Shown here: piece after piece, positions 9,001 to 17,724 of the stretch
How the letters are laid out: each line of letters opens with the position of its first letter
Position numbering within the stretch: the stretch's first letter is position 1
From: Ruegeria discodermiae
GTDB taxonomy: Bacteria > Pseudomonadota > Alphaproteobacteria > Rhodobacterales > Rhodobacteraceae
Assembly: GCF_030758345.1 (NCBI RefSeq)
Contig: NZ_JAVAMO010000005.1
Span: 186,001-250,000, forward strand
Direction: 5' to 3'
Length of the DNA: 64,000 nt
Translations under genes and position numbers: made by a program
Notes under the pieces: generated by a model
Told to the model about the DNA's origin: nothing
The model's database searches: none
What the model saw: the letters and a program-made list of their open reading frames with translations, nothing else

Positions 9001-9239
9001 TCCCGTTCCCTCGGCTTATTCCTTCTCTCGATCAGCAATGACGCTGAATCTGGGCGAGATCGGGGCACGGATGGGATAATATCGCGGTTTTGTCAGGGAT
9101 CGTTTGCGACAAGGAAACAGGGAAACAGTGGTTTCCGGCCTCCAGAATTGCCTCGCAGAGCGAAAGAAACCTGTTCCGCTCGACCCTGTGCTGCCATGAT
9201 CTAACTATCCGAATTAAGACTGAAACACGGGAGGATAAC

Positions 9240-9680
9240 ATGAGAGTAACCGCGATCGCGCTGGCCGCCAGCCTCTTCGCCCTGCCTGCACTGGCGGGTG
9301 GTGAGACACCTGCACCTGCGGATGCCAAGGTCTATTTCGTCAATATTGCCGATGGTGACACCGTCAGTTCGCCGGTCACCGTGGTCTTTGGCCTCAGCGG
9401 CATGGGCGTGGCGCCGGCAGGAACCGAAGCCGAGAATACCGGCCATCACCACCTGCTGATTGACCGCCCGCCACTGGGTGAAGGCGAGGATGGCGCTGAC
9501 GAGCTGGCCTATGGGTTGCCAGCAGATGACAACCACATGCATTTCGGCAGCGGACAGACCGAGGTGACGCTGGATCTCGCGCCGGGAGCGCATACGCTGC
9601 AATTGGTGATGGGCGATCACGGGCATGTTCCACACGCAACGCCGGTCATGTCCGAGGTGATTACCATCACCGTGGAATAA
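9240..9680 (+). CDS. exported DUF4399 protein
   Basis: A 146-residue secreted protein. The ATG at 9240 follows GGGAGGATAAC. Residues 1-19 are a signal peptide ending ALAGG. The mature part carries the DUF4399 pattern: VYFVNIADGDTVSSPVTVVF, then GHHHLLID, then NHMHFGSGQTEV and a final HTLQLVMGDHGHVPH. The histidine-rich motifs suggest metal binding, but no function is established for the family. It ends six bases from the convergent HTH regulator. Confidence 0.9.
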   Translation: MRVTAIALAASLFALPALAGGETPAPADAKVYFVNIADGDTVSSPVTVVFGLSGMGVAPAGTEAENTGHHHLLIDRPPLGEGEDGADELAYGLPADDNHMHFGSGQTEVTLDLAPGAHTLQLVMGDHGHVPHATPVMSEVITITVE

Positions 9681-9686
9681 AGCGGC

Positions 9687-10367
9687 TCAGGTTGGAAACC
9701 GGGCCCCAAACGCCGCTTCGCCCTGCTCGGTGAAGCGGATGACCCGGCTGTCGGGTTGGCGGGTGAGCCAGCCCAACGCCTCCATCCGGGTCAGCATCGC
9801 GCGACCGAAAGACCCGGCAAGGTGATGCTCGCGCGCGCTCCAATCCAGGCAAGGACGGCAAAGCGGCGCGCGTTTTGAGCGCAGCGCCGTCAGATCGATG
9901 CCGAACTCCGCGGCGAACCGCTCGCCCTTTGGCGTGAGGCTCACATCCTCATCCGTTTCAACCAGCAGCTTTCCCCCAATCATCGACCGGTAGAGGGCAA
10001 CCCCGCGTTCTCCGGCCAGATGGTTGTAGCAGACCCGCGCCTTGCGCAGCGCCGCATCGCGCGGTCCGGTTCGAGTGCGCAGGTGCCCCCGTCCCGCGGC
10101 CAGCCCCATCAGGCTTTCCAGCGTCTCGGCCACATCATGACCCGACAGTGCATAATAGCGATGCCGTCCCTGCCCTCGCAGGCGCACCAGCCCGCCCTCC
10201 AGCAGTTTTCGCAAGTGGCTGCTGGCGGTTTGCGGGGTGATCCCGGCCTCATGCGCCAGTTCGGTTGCGGTCAGCGCCTTGCCGGACATCAGCGCACCCA
10301 GCATGTTGGCGCGCGCCGGATCTCCGATCAGCGCAGCAATGCGGGCGATATCAGGTCCGTCTTTCAT
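9687..10367 (-). CDS. ArsR-type winged-helix regulator with C-terminal extension
   Basis: A 226-residue regulator. Residues 1-90 form an ArsR-type winged helix (GDPARANMLGAL, TATELAHEAGITPQTASSHLRKL, then the wing with GRHRYYAL). The C-terminal half is longer than in classical ArsR proteins. It contains a Cys in KARVCYNHLAGE and a conserved CRPCLDWSAREHHLAG motif, typical of a subfamily found next to ABM or NIPSNAP genes. The cysteines could sense metal or redox state; that is inference. It starts 74 bases from the divergent NIPSNAP gene. Confidence 0.9.
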   Translation of the reverse strand: MKDGPDIARIAALIGDPARANMLGALMSGKALTATELAHEAGITPQTASSHLRKLLEGGLVRLRGQGRHRYYALSGHDVAETLESLMGLAAGRGHLRTRTGPRDAALRKARVCYNHLAGERGVALYRSMIGGKLLVETDEDVSLTPKGERFAAEFGIDLTALRSKRAPLCRPCLDWSAREHHLAGSFGRAMLTRMEALGWLTRQPDSRVIRFTEQGEAAFGARFPT

Positions 10368-10441
10368 ATTTCGATGATAACCGAAGCATGGATGAAAAGA
10401 AAGCTGCTAAACCAGGCCCATCGCAATCCACGGAGGCCGCC

Positions 10442-10765
10442 ATGCTGACCTGCATCATCCGCTACAGAATAGACCCCACCAAGAAAGCACAATTCGAAGA
10501 ATACGCCCGCAACTGGGGTCAGGCCATTCCGCGCTGCGGGGCCGACCTGATCGGCTATTTCGCCCCGCATGAGGGATCAACCTCGCTGGCCTATGGCATC
10601 TACAACATCCCCAGCCTTGCCGCCTATGAAGACTATCGCGAACGGCTGGCAGCGGACCCGCTGGGGCAGGAAAACTATGCCTTCGCACAGCGCGAAAACT
10701 TCCTGTTGCGAGAGGACCGCACCTGGCTGAAACTGGCCTCGACCCCGCATGGAGCCAGCAGATGA
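10442..10765 (+). CDS. NIPSNAP-family protein
   Basis: A 107-residue protein of the NIPSNAP fold, a dimeric alpha/beta barrel. It begins MLTCIIRYRIDP and shows FEEYARNWGQAIPRCGADLIGYF, given here only in outline. The ATG at 10442 follows CGGAGGC, and an upstream in-frame ATG at 10388 gives an unconserved tail. Its stop overlaps the start of the ABM gene. With the divergent ArsR-type gene it forms a small regulator plus two-barrel-protein cassette. Confidence 0.88.
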   Translation: MLTCIIRYRIDPTKKAQFEEYARNWGQAIPRCGADLIGYFAPHEGSTSLAYGIYNIPSLAAYEDYRERLAADPLGQENYAFAQRENFLLREDRTWLKLASTPHGASR

Positions 10766-11118
10766 TCGCCGTCATTTTCGAAGTGGAACCCGCCGAGGGG
10801 CAATTCGACACTTATATGGATGTGGCCACCGACCTGCGCCCGTTGCTGGATCAGGTACCGGGCTTCATCTCGGTCGAACGGTTTCGCAGTCTGACCAGCC
10901 CCGACAAGCTGCTGTCGCTGTCGTTCTGGGAAGACGAGGAGGCGGTGGCGAACTGGCGCGCCTTGACGCAGCATCGCGCGGCACAGAGCAAGGGGCGCGC
11001 CGGGATATTTGCAGGCTACCGGCTGCGCGTGGCGCATGTGATGCGCGATTATGGCATGGAAGACAGGGATCAGGCCCCGACAGACAGTCGGGACCTGCAT
11101 GATGGTGACCGGGGTTAG
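10762..11118 (+). CDS. antibiotic-biosynthesis-monooxygenase (ABM) domain protein
   Basis: A 118-residue protein with one ABM domain (about residues 3-95), the ferredoxin-like fold of small cofactor-free monooxygenases. Its pattern is MIAVIFEVEP, the LRPLLDQVPGFISVERFRS segment, then LLSLSFWEDEEAVANWR. The C-terminal 20 residues are unconserved. It overlaps the NIPSNAP gene by four bases. Substrate unknown; the family name does not imply antibiotic synthesis here. Confidence 0.88.
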   Translation: MIAVIFEVEPAEGQFDTYMDVATDLRPLLDQVPGFISVERFRSLTSPDKLLSLSFWEDEEAVANWRALTQHRAAQSKGRAGIFAGYRLRVAHVMRDYGMEDRDQAPTDSRDLHDGDRG

Positions 11119-11237
11119 GCGCAACCAAAGCGCGCTTTGCATCCGGTTCTGCCGCCACCCTTGCAAACCGGGCGTAAGTTGCTTTCCGATCCCGCCCCAC
11201 ATTGCTAAAGACCCTGCAAGATCACCCAGAGGTCCCC

Positions 11238-11735
11238 ATGACACCAGACGAGATTGGAAAGCTGCCCTATCGCCCCTGCGTCGGGCTGATGCTGATCAAT
11301 GGCGAGGGCAAAGTCTTTGTCGGTCAGCGCAACGACCGTTACACCGAGGCCTGGCAGATGCCACAGGGTGGCGTGGACAAGGGCGAGGATCCGCGTGATG
11401 CGGCCCTGCGCGAGCTCTGGGAAGAAACCGGCGTGACTGCCGATCTGGTCGAGATCATCGCCGAGAGCGAGGGCTGGCTGCCTTATGATTTGCCCCATGA
11501 CATCGTCCCCAAGATCTGGAAAGGGCGCTATCGCGGGCAGGAACAGAAATGGTTCCTGATCCGGTTTCAGGGGCGCGACGAACAGATCAACATCCAGACC
11601 GAGCACCCCGAATTCAACCACTGGAAATGGCAGGACCCATCGCGATTGATCGAAGAAATCGTGCCTTTCAAACGGGACGTCTATGAGCGTGTGCTTGCCG
11701 CCTTTGCCGATCACCTGAACCTCACCAGAAACTGA
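11238..11735 (+). CDS. rppH: RNA pyrophosphohydrolase RppH
   Basis: A 165-residue NUDIX hydrolase that removes pyrophosphate from 5'-triphosphate RNA and so starts mRNA decay. The family opening [13 protein letters not shown] and the NUDIX box ([22 protein letters not shown], residues about 44-65) are intact. Downstream features QKWFLIRF and FNHWKWQDP are typical of RppH/IalA. I chose ATG 11238, behind AGAGGT, over the in-frame ATG 11202, whose extra codons are not conserved. Confidence 0.95.
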   Translation: MTPDEIGKLPYRPCVGLMLINGEGKVFVGQRNDRYTEAWQMPQGGVDKGEDPRDAALRELWEETGVTADLVEIIAESEGWLPYDLPHDIVPKIWKGRYRGQEQKWFLIRFQGRDEQINIQTEHPEFNHWKWQDPSRLIEEIVPFKRDVYERVLAAFADHLNLTRN

Positions 11736-11798
11736 GCATTCGACAACTTGCCGTGAGTCCCGTAGCGGTCGTGCATCCATCCGCCTAGCTCTGGCGGA

Positions 11799-13193
11799 AT
11801 GAAAGATGTTGTCGCACCCGAGATTGTCGATTGGACCCGGATTACTCCTGCCGGGCGCAGGTTTGCAGGCCAGGATCGCCGTGCGCCCCTGCGAGAAGGG
11901 TTGCAGAATTGCGGCGAATACGGCGCATCGCAGACGGCCGGGCGTTTCTATCCGATTGCCTGCGTCGCGCTTGAGGTCACGCAGCGCTGCAATCTGGATT
12001 GCACGCTCTGCTACCTCTCGGACCGGGCCGAGATGACCTATGATCCACCGCTCTCGGTCCTGTTCGCGCGCCTCGCCACGATCCACAGCCATTATGGCCC
12101 CGGCGTGTCGGTGCAGCTCTCCGGCGGCGACCCGACTCTTCGCAAACTCGAGGATCTTGAGGCACTCTGCCGCGAGGTCCGGCGACTGGGCATGCGGTCC
12201 TGCCTGATGACCAACGGCATCCGGGCGCGGCGGGGTTTTCTGGCGCGGCTGGCGGCAGCAGGGCTAGATGACGTGGCCTTTCATGTCGATATGACGCAAG
12301 AGAGGGCGGGTTATGCGGATGAGGTCGCACTGAACGTCGTGCGGCTAAGCTATATCGAGGCCGCGCGCGGGCTGGGGCTGCGTATCCTGTTCAACACCAC
12401 CGTGTTCGGCGATAACATCGCGCAGATCCCTGACCTCGCCCGATTTCTGCGCGACCAGCCCGAGGTGGCGTTTGTTTCGTTTCAGTTGCAGGCGGAAACG
12501 GGACGCGGCGTGCTGCGGTCCCGCCCCAACGCCATCACCCAAGAAAGCGTCATGCGCGCCGTCGAAGAGGGCTATGAAACTGAGCTGCACTTTGATGCAG
12601 CGGCGGTCGGTCACTCCAAGTGCAATCGCTATGCCAGTGTTCTGCGTGCAGGGGGGCGAGCCATCTCGCTGCTGTCCAATGACGACCTTGTGCGAGACGT
12701 GATCGCGCAGCTGGAGCGGGCGGATCGCTCGGATGACGGGCATTTGGATACGCGTGTCAGCATATTCCGCACGATCCGAACCAAGCCGATGCTGGCGCTG
12801 CGGGCCGCGATCTATCTGGCCGGTCGGCTCGCGCGGCTGGGAGCCGGGCTATGGCGCGCCCGTGGTCGGGTAAGGCGGCAGGCCGTCTTTGTTCACAACT
12901 TCATGGGTGCAGATGCACTGGAGCAGGACCGCTGCGCCTCGTGCGTTTTTATGGTGGCGACGGCAAACGGCCCGCTGTCGATGTGTGTCCACAATGCCCA
13001 GCGCGACATGCATCTGGCCACACCTGATCAGATCGACACCCCAAAAGGCACAAGATGGTGGAACTCCGCCGTGCGCGATCTGTCTGGTGCGGCCGACCTG
13101 CCAAAGCTGCAAGACCCCGCCAGTGCCCCGATGAAACGGCTCAAAGGTCAACTCCGGGCCAGACGCAAGAGAGACGAGGCCAAGCCGAGATGA
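11799..13193 (+). CDS. radical SAM protein of unknown substrate
   Basis: A 464-residue radical SAM enzyme. The [4Fe-4S] cluster motif is Cys64-x3-Cys68-x2-Cys71 (VTQRCNLDCTLCYLS), followed by the glycine-rich SAM motif LSGGDPTLR (about 108-116) and MTNGIRARR. A region rich in Leu, Ala and Arg (about 330-360) could be amphipathic or membrane-peripheral. Near the C-terminus further cysteines occur in DRCASCVFM and LSMCVHNA, which may hold an auxiliary iron-sulfur cluster as in SPASM/twitch-type enzymes. The stop overlaps the start of the DUF547 lipoprotein gene, so the pair is co-translated. I cannot name the substrate; lipid or peptide modification are both possible. Confidence 0.85.
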   Translation: MKDVVAPEIVDWTRITPAGRRFAGQDRRAPLREGLQNCGEYGASQTAGRFYPIACVALEVTQRCNLDCTLCYLSDRAEMTYDPPLSVLFARLATIHSHYGPGVSVQLSGGDPTLRKLEDLEALCREVRRLGMRSCLMTNGIRARRGFLARLAAAGLDDVAFHVDMTQERAGYADEVALNVVRLSYIEAARGLGLRILFNTTVFGDNIAQIPDLARFLRDQPEVAFVSFQLQAETGRGVLRSRPNAITQESVMRAVEEGYETELHFDAAAVGHSKCNRYASVLRAGGRAISLLSNDDLVRDVIAQLERADRSDDGHLDTRVSIFRTIRTKPMLALRAAIYLAGRLARLGAGLWRARGRVRRQAVFVHNFMGADALEQDRCASCVFMVATANGPLSMCVHNAQRDMHLATPDQIDTPKGTRWWNSAVRDLSGAADLPKLQDPASAPMKRLKGQLRARRKRDEAKPR

Positions 13194-14035
13194 GAAAACT
13201 GCTGATCCTGTTGCTGCTGCCGCTGCTGGCGGCGTGTGCAAGTATCGAACGGGTGGCGCTGCCCGCGCCCGAACCTCTGGCGGCTCAGACTTGGACCCCT
13301 GCTGCGGCGCCACCGGGTCAGCGTGTCAATCACGGCGCTTGGAACAGCTTCCTGCAAACCTATGTCGCCGCAGATGAGCGCGGTGTGAACCGGGTGGCCT
13401 ATGCGCAGGTGACGGATCGCGACCGCGCCCGTCTTGATGGCTATATCGCCCAATTGCAGGGCGTCGAGCCCTCCCGCCTGACCCGCGATCAGCAATTGGC
13501 CTACTGGATCAACCTCTATAACGCGCTGACGGTCGATGTGATTCTGGAAAACTACCCGGTCGACTCGATCCGCGATATCACCGATGGTGCCCTGTCTTTC
13601 GGGCCGTGGGACCGGCCGCTGGTTGTTGTCTCTGGTCGAACCCTGACCCTGAACGATATCGAGCATCGCATCATCCGGCCCACCTATAAGGAACCGCGCA
13701 TCCACCACGCCTTGAACTGCGCGGCGGTTGGCTGTCCGAATCTGATGGACCGCGCTTGGCAGGCCGACACGCTGGAGCGTGATCTGGCCGCTGCCGAACG
13801 GGCCTATGTGAACGATCCGCGCGGCGTGCGGTTCGACGACAACGGGCGCCTTATCCTGTCCAAGATTTATATCTGGTTCCGCGAGGATTTCGGCCCCAAT
13901 GAACGCGCGGTAATCGCCCAGATATCACAAGCCGCTGCGCCGGAGTTGCAGGCCCGACTGCGCGAAAACCCCCGTGTTCGAGCCTACAAATACGATTGGG
14001 CGCTGAATGAACGCCGGAACGTGCCGGACTCCTAG
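13190..14035 (+). CDS. DUF547 lipoprotein
   Basis: A 281-residue lipoprotein. The signal sequence ends in lipobox L-A-A-C with Cys16, so it should be anchored to the inner or outer membrane. The rest carries the DUF547 domain: QQLAYWINLYNALTVDVIL, then a segment with IHHALNCAAVGCPNL, then LSKIYIWFREDFG. The His and Cys residues in the HHALNCAAVGCP motif resemble a thiol active site, but no activity is established for the family. ATG overlaps the radical SAM stop (ATGA). Confidence 0.9.
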   Translation: MRKLLILLLLPLLAACASIERVALPAPEPLAAQTWTPAAAPPGQRVNHGAWNSFLQTYVAADERGVNRVAYAQVTDRDRARLDGYIAQLQGVEPSRLTRDQQLAYWINLYNALTVDVILENYPVDSIRDITDGALSFGPWDRPLVVVSGRTLTLNDIEHRIIRPTYKEPRIHHALNCAAVGCPNLMDRAWQADTLERDLAAAERAYVNDPRGVRFDDNGRLILSKIYIWFREDFGPNERAVIAQISQAAAPELQARLRENPRVRAYKYDWALNERRNVPDS

Positions 14036-15021
14036 ACCAGCCCTTCGGCGCGCAGCAAGTCGAGAACGCTGACCTCGGGGCGCGGGCCGATATGGCTGAT
14101 GACTTCGCGGGCGCAAACATTGCCCATTCTGGCGCAGGTCTCAAGATCGCGCGACGTGGCCAGACCGTAAAGGAAGCCAGCGGCAAACTGGTCACCGGCC
14201 CCGGTGGCATCCACCGGCACGATTTTCTCGACCGGAACATCGACCCGCTCTGACCCGTTTACCACTGTCACGCCGTCGCCGGAGCGGGTGCAGACCACAA
14301 GCGGGCAGATCGCGGCGGTGCGTTTCAGCGCCTCTTCGGTATCGTCGGTTTCAAAGAGCGAACAGATCTCGGCCTCGTTACCAATCACGAAGTCCAGTTC
14401 GTTCTCAATCAGCGACAGGAAATCGGCGCGGTGGCGTTCAACACAGAACGGGTCTGAAATTGCGATACCGGTCTTGCCGCCGCCCTCGTGGCAGTCCCGC
14501 GCGGCCTCAAGAAACGCGGTTTTGCCCTTGTCCTTGTCGAAAAGATACCCTTCGAGGAACATGATACTGGCTTTGCCCGCGATATCCTTGGACACATCCT
14601 GCGAACTCAGTTCCGAGGAAATCCCCAGATAGGTGTTCATCGACCGTTCACCATCGGGTGAGACAAAGATCATCGAGCGGGAGGTGGGCAGCTCGCCCCC
14701 CGGCACTGGCGGGTTCACGAAGTCGACGCCATCATTCTGCATCGCCTCGGCATAAAACCGGCCCAACGCATCATCGTGCACGCGCCCTATGAACGCCGCT
14801 TCAAGTCCCAGCGCGCCAGCACCTGCAATCGTATTGGCAACCGAGCCACCCGGCGTTTGCACCCGGCTCTCCATCCCGGCATAGAGCACCTCGCCGCGCT
14901 CGCGCTCGACCAATTGCATGATGCCCTTTTCGATCCCCATCAGGTCGAGAAAGCTGTCGTCGGATTGGCTGATCACGTCCACCACGGCATTGCCGATCCC
15001 GACGATCTGATAGGTTTTCAT
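14032..15021 (-). CDS. PfkB-family sugar kinase, adenosine-kinase-like
   Basis: A 329-residue ribokinase-type kinase. The N-terminal signature (GIGNAVVDVIS, then GGSVANTIAGAGALG) and the C-terminal PfkB signature (DATGAGDQFAAGFLYGL, with catalytic Asp in GAGD) are complete. The overall pattern, including LEGYLFD and NEAEICSLF, is that of the bacterial adenosine-kinase-like branch. Purine salvage is the likely role; the substrate is inferred. The end overlaps the convergent DUF547 gene by four bases and the start overlaps nth. Confidence 0.9.
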   Translation of the reverse strand: MKTYQIVGIGNAVVDVISQSDDSFLDLMGIEKGIMQLVERERGEVLYAGMESRVQTPGGSVANTIAGAGALGLEAAFIGRVHDDALGRFYAEAMQNDGVDFVNPPVPGGELPTSRSMIFVSPDGERSMNTYLGISSELSSQDVSKDIAGKASIMFLEGYLFDKDKGKTAFLEAARDCHEGGGKTGIAISDPFCVERHRADFLSLIENELDFVIGNEAEICSLFETDDTEEALKRTAAICPLVVCTRSGDGVTVVNGSERVDVPVEKIVPVDATGAGDQFAAGFLYGLATSRDLETCARMGNVCAREVISHIGPRPEVSVLDLLRAEGLV

Positions 15022-15662
15022 AGGTTTTTGTCCTCGAATTCACACAGGTCACGAATGATACAGGTCCCGCAAAGCGGCTTGCGCGCCTTGCAGTGATAGC
15101 GGCCATGCAGGATCAGCCAGTGATGGGCATGAAGCTGGAAATCGGCCGGAATATTGTCTTCGATGGCGCGTTCGACCGCGTCCACATCCTTGCCGGGGCA
15201 GATGCCGGTGCGGTTGCCGACGCGAAAGATATGGGTGTCGACCGCTTGCGCGGGCTGGCGCCACCACATGTTCAGCACCACATTGGCGGTCTTGCGCCCT
15301 ACGCCCGGCAGGGATTGCAGCGCCGCGCGCGAATTCGGGACCTCTCCGCCATACTCTTCGACAAGTATCCGGCTCATCTTGATGACGTTCTTGGCTTTGT
15401 TGCGATAGAGCCCGATGGTCTTGATATGTTCAATCAGCCCCTCTTCGCCCAGATCCAGCATCTTCTGCGGGGTATCGGCGATCTGAAACAAAGCGCGCGT
15501 GGCTTTGTTCACCCCGGCATCGGTCGCCTGCGCCGACAGCGCCACGGCGACAACCAGCGTATAGACATTCACATGCTCAAGCTCACCCTTGGGTTCCGGG
15601 TCCGCGTCCTGAAACCGGGTGAAAATCTCACGGATCGTATGATAATCGAGTTGGCGCGTCAT
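15018..15662 (-). CDS. nth: endonuclease III
   Basis: A 214-residue DNA glycosylase/AP lyase of base-excision repair, acting on oxidised pyrimidines. The helix-hairpin-helix LPGVGRKTANVVL carries the catalytic Lys, and VDTHIFRV carries the catalytic Asp. The C-terminus has the [4Fe-4S] pattern Cys-x6-Cys-x2-Cys-x5-Cys (HCKARKPLCGTCIIRDLC). The start MTRQLDYHTIREIF at 15662 is the conserved one; a longer open frame upstream runs into the divergent gene. Its stop overlaps the kinase start, so the two are coupled. Confidence 0.97.
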   Translation of the reverse strand: MTRQLDYHTIREIFTRFQDADPEPKGELEHVNVYTLVVAVALSAQATDAGVNKATRALFQIADTPQKMLDLGEEGLIEHIKTIGLYRNKAKNVIKMSRILVEEYGGEVPNSRAALQSLPGVGRKTANVVLNMWWRQPAQAVDTHIFRVGNRTGICPGKDVDAVERAIEDNIPADFQLHAHHWLILHGRYHCKARKPLCGTCIIRDLCEFEDKNL

Positions 15663-15768
15663 AGGGGTGCATATGCCCGTTGTCCCCGGGTCGGGCAAGC
15701 CGGACTTGCGATTTGGCGTAAAGCCGCGACCATGGGAGTGGCAATTTCGCGATAGGGAGGGCGCGCGC

Positions 15769-16515
15769 ATGCTGGTGTCGATGGGGGATGGCCTGCATTA
15801 TGGCGAGGCGGATGTGACATTTTATGGCTGCGGTATCCAGACACGGATGAGCGTGGTGGAACTGCCCAATGGCGGGTTGCTGGTGATCTCTCCGCTGATC
15901 CTGACGGACGATTTGCGCCACGAGCTTGATGCGCTGGGGCCCGTTCGCCATGTCGCCGCACCCAACAAGATCCACAATCAGGGTCTGGCAAGCTTTGCCG
16001 AAGCCTATCCCGAGTCGCAGATCTGGGCTGCGCCCGGTCTGCCCGAACGCTGCCCGGAACTCACCTTTGCCGGTGTATTGGATGATGATCCGCACCCCGA
16101 TTGGGCGCCGGTGCTGAAACAGGCTCTGACGCGGGGCAATATCTTCTTTTCAGAGGCGGTGTTCCTGCACATCGCAAGCCGCACCCTTATCGTCGCCGAT
16201 CTTGTCGAAAACCTTGCCGACGAAACGGTAAAATCAGGTGCCGCGCGGCAGTTGGCCAAGACGTTTCATATCTTTGGCCACCCCCTGCCCTCGCCCGAGT
16301 TTCGGATGTATACGACAGATGCCGAGGCCGCAAAACGCAGCCTTGACCACATCAATACCTGGGAGTTTGACAGGATTTTGATGGCCCATGGCGATATCAT
16401 CACCGAAAACGTCCATTCCGTTCTGTCCGAGGTCCGCGATTTCCTGGTGTCCGAGGTCACGACCCGCTCGGCGCATCGTGCGGCGCTCTACCGGTTCTTT
16501 GCCACGCGACAATAG
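15769..16515 (+). CDS. DUF4336 protein (metallo-beta-lactamase-like fold)
   Basis: A 248-residue protein with the DUF4336 pattern: a beta-rich start ending in MSVVELPNGGLLVISP, then PNKIHNQGLASFAEAYP, then the LMAHGDII motif near the C-terminus. The fold is related to metallo-beta-lactamases, but the HxHxDH metal site is degenerate. I placed the start at 15769, eight bases behind AGGGAGG. The frame extends to 15667, closer to nth, but without a comparable ribosome site. Function unknown. Confidence 0.82.
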   Translation: MLVSMGDGLHYGEADVTFYGCGIQTRMSVVELPNGGLLVISPLILTDDLRHELDALGPVRHVAAPNKIHNQGLASFAEAYPESQIWAAPGLPERCPELTFAGVLDDDPHPDWAPVLKQALTRGNIFFSEAVFLHIASRTLIVADLVENLADETVKSGAARQLAKTFHIFGHPLPSPEFRMYTTDAEAAKRSLDHINTWEFDRILMAHGDIITENVHSVLSEVRDFLVSEVTTRSAHRAALYRFFATRQ

Positions 16516-16593
16516 ATCGAAAAGCGCAAGTTCCGGGTCGCGTAACGCACCGGCTAGCGGGTAGTCTGGGACCAGCAAGACGTGAGGTGTGTC

Positions 16594-17445
16594 ATGAATA
16601 TTCGAACCGGAGAAGAGGGCTATCATTACGGCGTCATGCGGCGCGCGATCGATGTGATCGATCAGAGCGGACAGGCCTTGTCGCTGGAGGAACTGGCCCG
16701 CGAGATGGACATGAGCCCGGCGCATTTCCAGCGCCTGTTTTCGCGCTGGGTCGGTGTTTCCCCCAAGAAATACCAGCAATATCTGGCGCTGGGCCATGCC
16801 AAGGCATTGCTGCATGACCGGTTCACCACACTGGATGCCGCCCATAGCGTCGGGTTGTCCGGCGGGGGCCGATTACACGACCTCTTCATGCGTTGGGAAT
16901 CCATGAGTCCGGGCGAATATGCCCGCAAAGGCGACGGGCTGGTGATCTATTGGGGTTGGTTCGAAAGCCCGTTTGGCCCCGCTCTGGTGATGGGCACCGA
17001 CAAGGGAATCTGCGGCATCGGTTTCGCCGCCGAAACCGGCGAAGAGGCGGCGATGGAAGACCTGATCTCGCGCTGGCCGCAGGCAGAGTTCATCGAAGAC
17101 CCGATGCGGCTGCGCCCCTGGGTGCTCAGCGCCTTTGGGGCCGAAAGCGAGAAACTCGACCCCACACCGCTCTACCTGATCGGCTCACCTTTGCAAATCA
17201 AGGTGTGGGAGGCGCTGCTGCGCATCCCCTCGGGCCATGTCACGACCTATTCCGAGATCGCCGAGGCCATCGGCCAGCCGCGCGCGGTGCGGGCGGTGGG
17301 CACGGCGGTGGGCCGCAACCCGATCAGTTGGCTGATCCCCTGCCACCGCGCTTTGCGCAAGTCCGGCGGTCTGGGCGGCTATCACTGGGGCCTGCCGGTC
17401 AAGCGCGCGCTGCTGGCTTACGAGGCGGCCAGATCGGGCCTTTGA
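16594..17445 (+). CDS. Ada-type AraC regulator fused to O6-methylguanine-DNA methyltransferase
   Basis: A 283-residue suicide repair protein. Residues 1-112 are an AraC-type double helix-turn-helix (LEELAREMDMSPAHFQRLF ... SPGEYAR). Residues 113-283 are the methylguanine methyltransferase, with acceptor Cys250 in IPCHR, the DNA-recognition Arg in the PRAVRAVG helix, and the GGYHWG segment. The N-terminal Ada zinc domain with its Cys phosphotriester acceptor is absent, so this form repairs O6-methylguanine but cannot use the classic phosphotriester switch. ATG 16594 sits behind GTGAGG. Confidence 0.93.
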   Translation: MNIRTGEEGYHYGVMRRAIDVIDQSGQALSLEELAREMDMSPAHFQRLFSRWVGVSPKKYQQYLALGHAKALLHDRFTTLDAAHSVGLSGGGRLHDLFMRWESMSPGEYARKGDGLVIYWGWFESPFGPALVMGTDKGICGIGFAAETGEEAAMEDLISRWPQAEFIEDPMRLRPWVLSAFGAESEKLDPTPLYLIGSPLQIKVWEALLRIPSGHVTTYSEIAEAIGQPRAVRAVGTAVGRNPISWLIPCHRALRKSGGLGGYHWGLPVKRALLAYEAARSGL

Positions 17446-17621
17446 CGCCCGAACCGCCGCCAGAAGGGCAACCGCTTGCGCGGCGGCTTGGCGATCTTGT
17501 AGTCGCTGCCCTTCTTGCGCTCCAGCCACTCGCGCTCCAGCTCATAGCTGCGCAGGGGTCTCTGGTCGCTCCAACGCCCCAGTTTCAACTGCATCATGAT
17601 CTGATGGTCATAACTACTCAT
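17418..17621 (-). CDS. small basic hypothetical protein
   Basis: A 67-residue protein starting at 17621 (MSSYDHQIMMQL...), with GGAGCAG in front. It is strongly basic in the C-terminal half (RKRLPFWRRFGRQR) and has a WERKK-like charged middle. The reading frame is open further upstream but that part crosses the promoter region of the divergent regulator. The 3' end overlaps the Ada-type gene by 28 bases, tail to tail. No domain recognised. It may bind nucleic acid or membrane, but that is only suggested by charge. Confidence 0.5.
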   Translation of the reverse strand: MSSYDHQIMMQLKLGRWSDQRPLRSYELEREWLERKKGSDYKIAKPPRKRLPFWRRFGRQRPDLAAS

Positions 17622-17724
17622 GGCTCTGCTCCATTCTTGAACACTGAACCCAGAACACCACATCGCTCCTGCCACCCCGTTGTCAGGATCATGTGCTAAC
17701 CTGTCAGGAGCATGAGGAGTCGAT

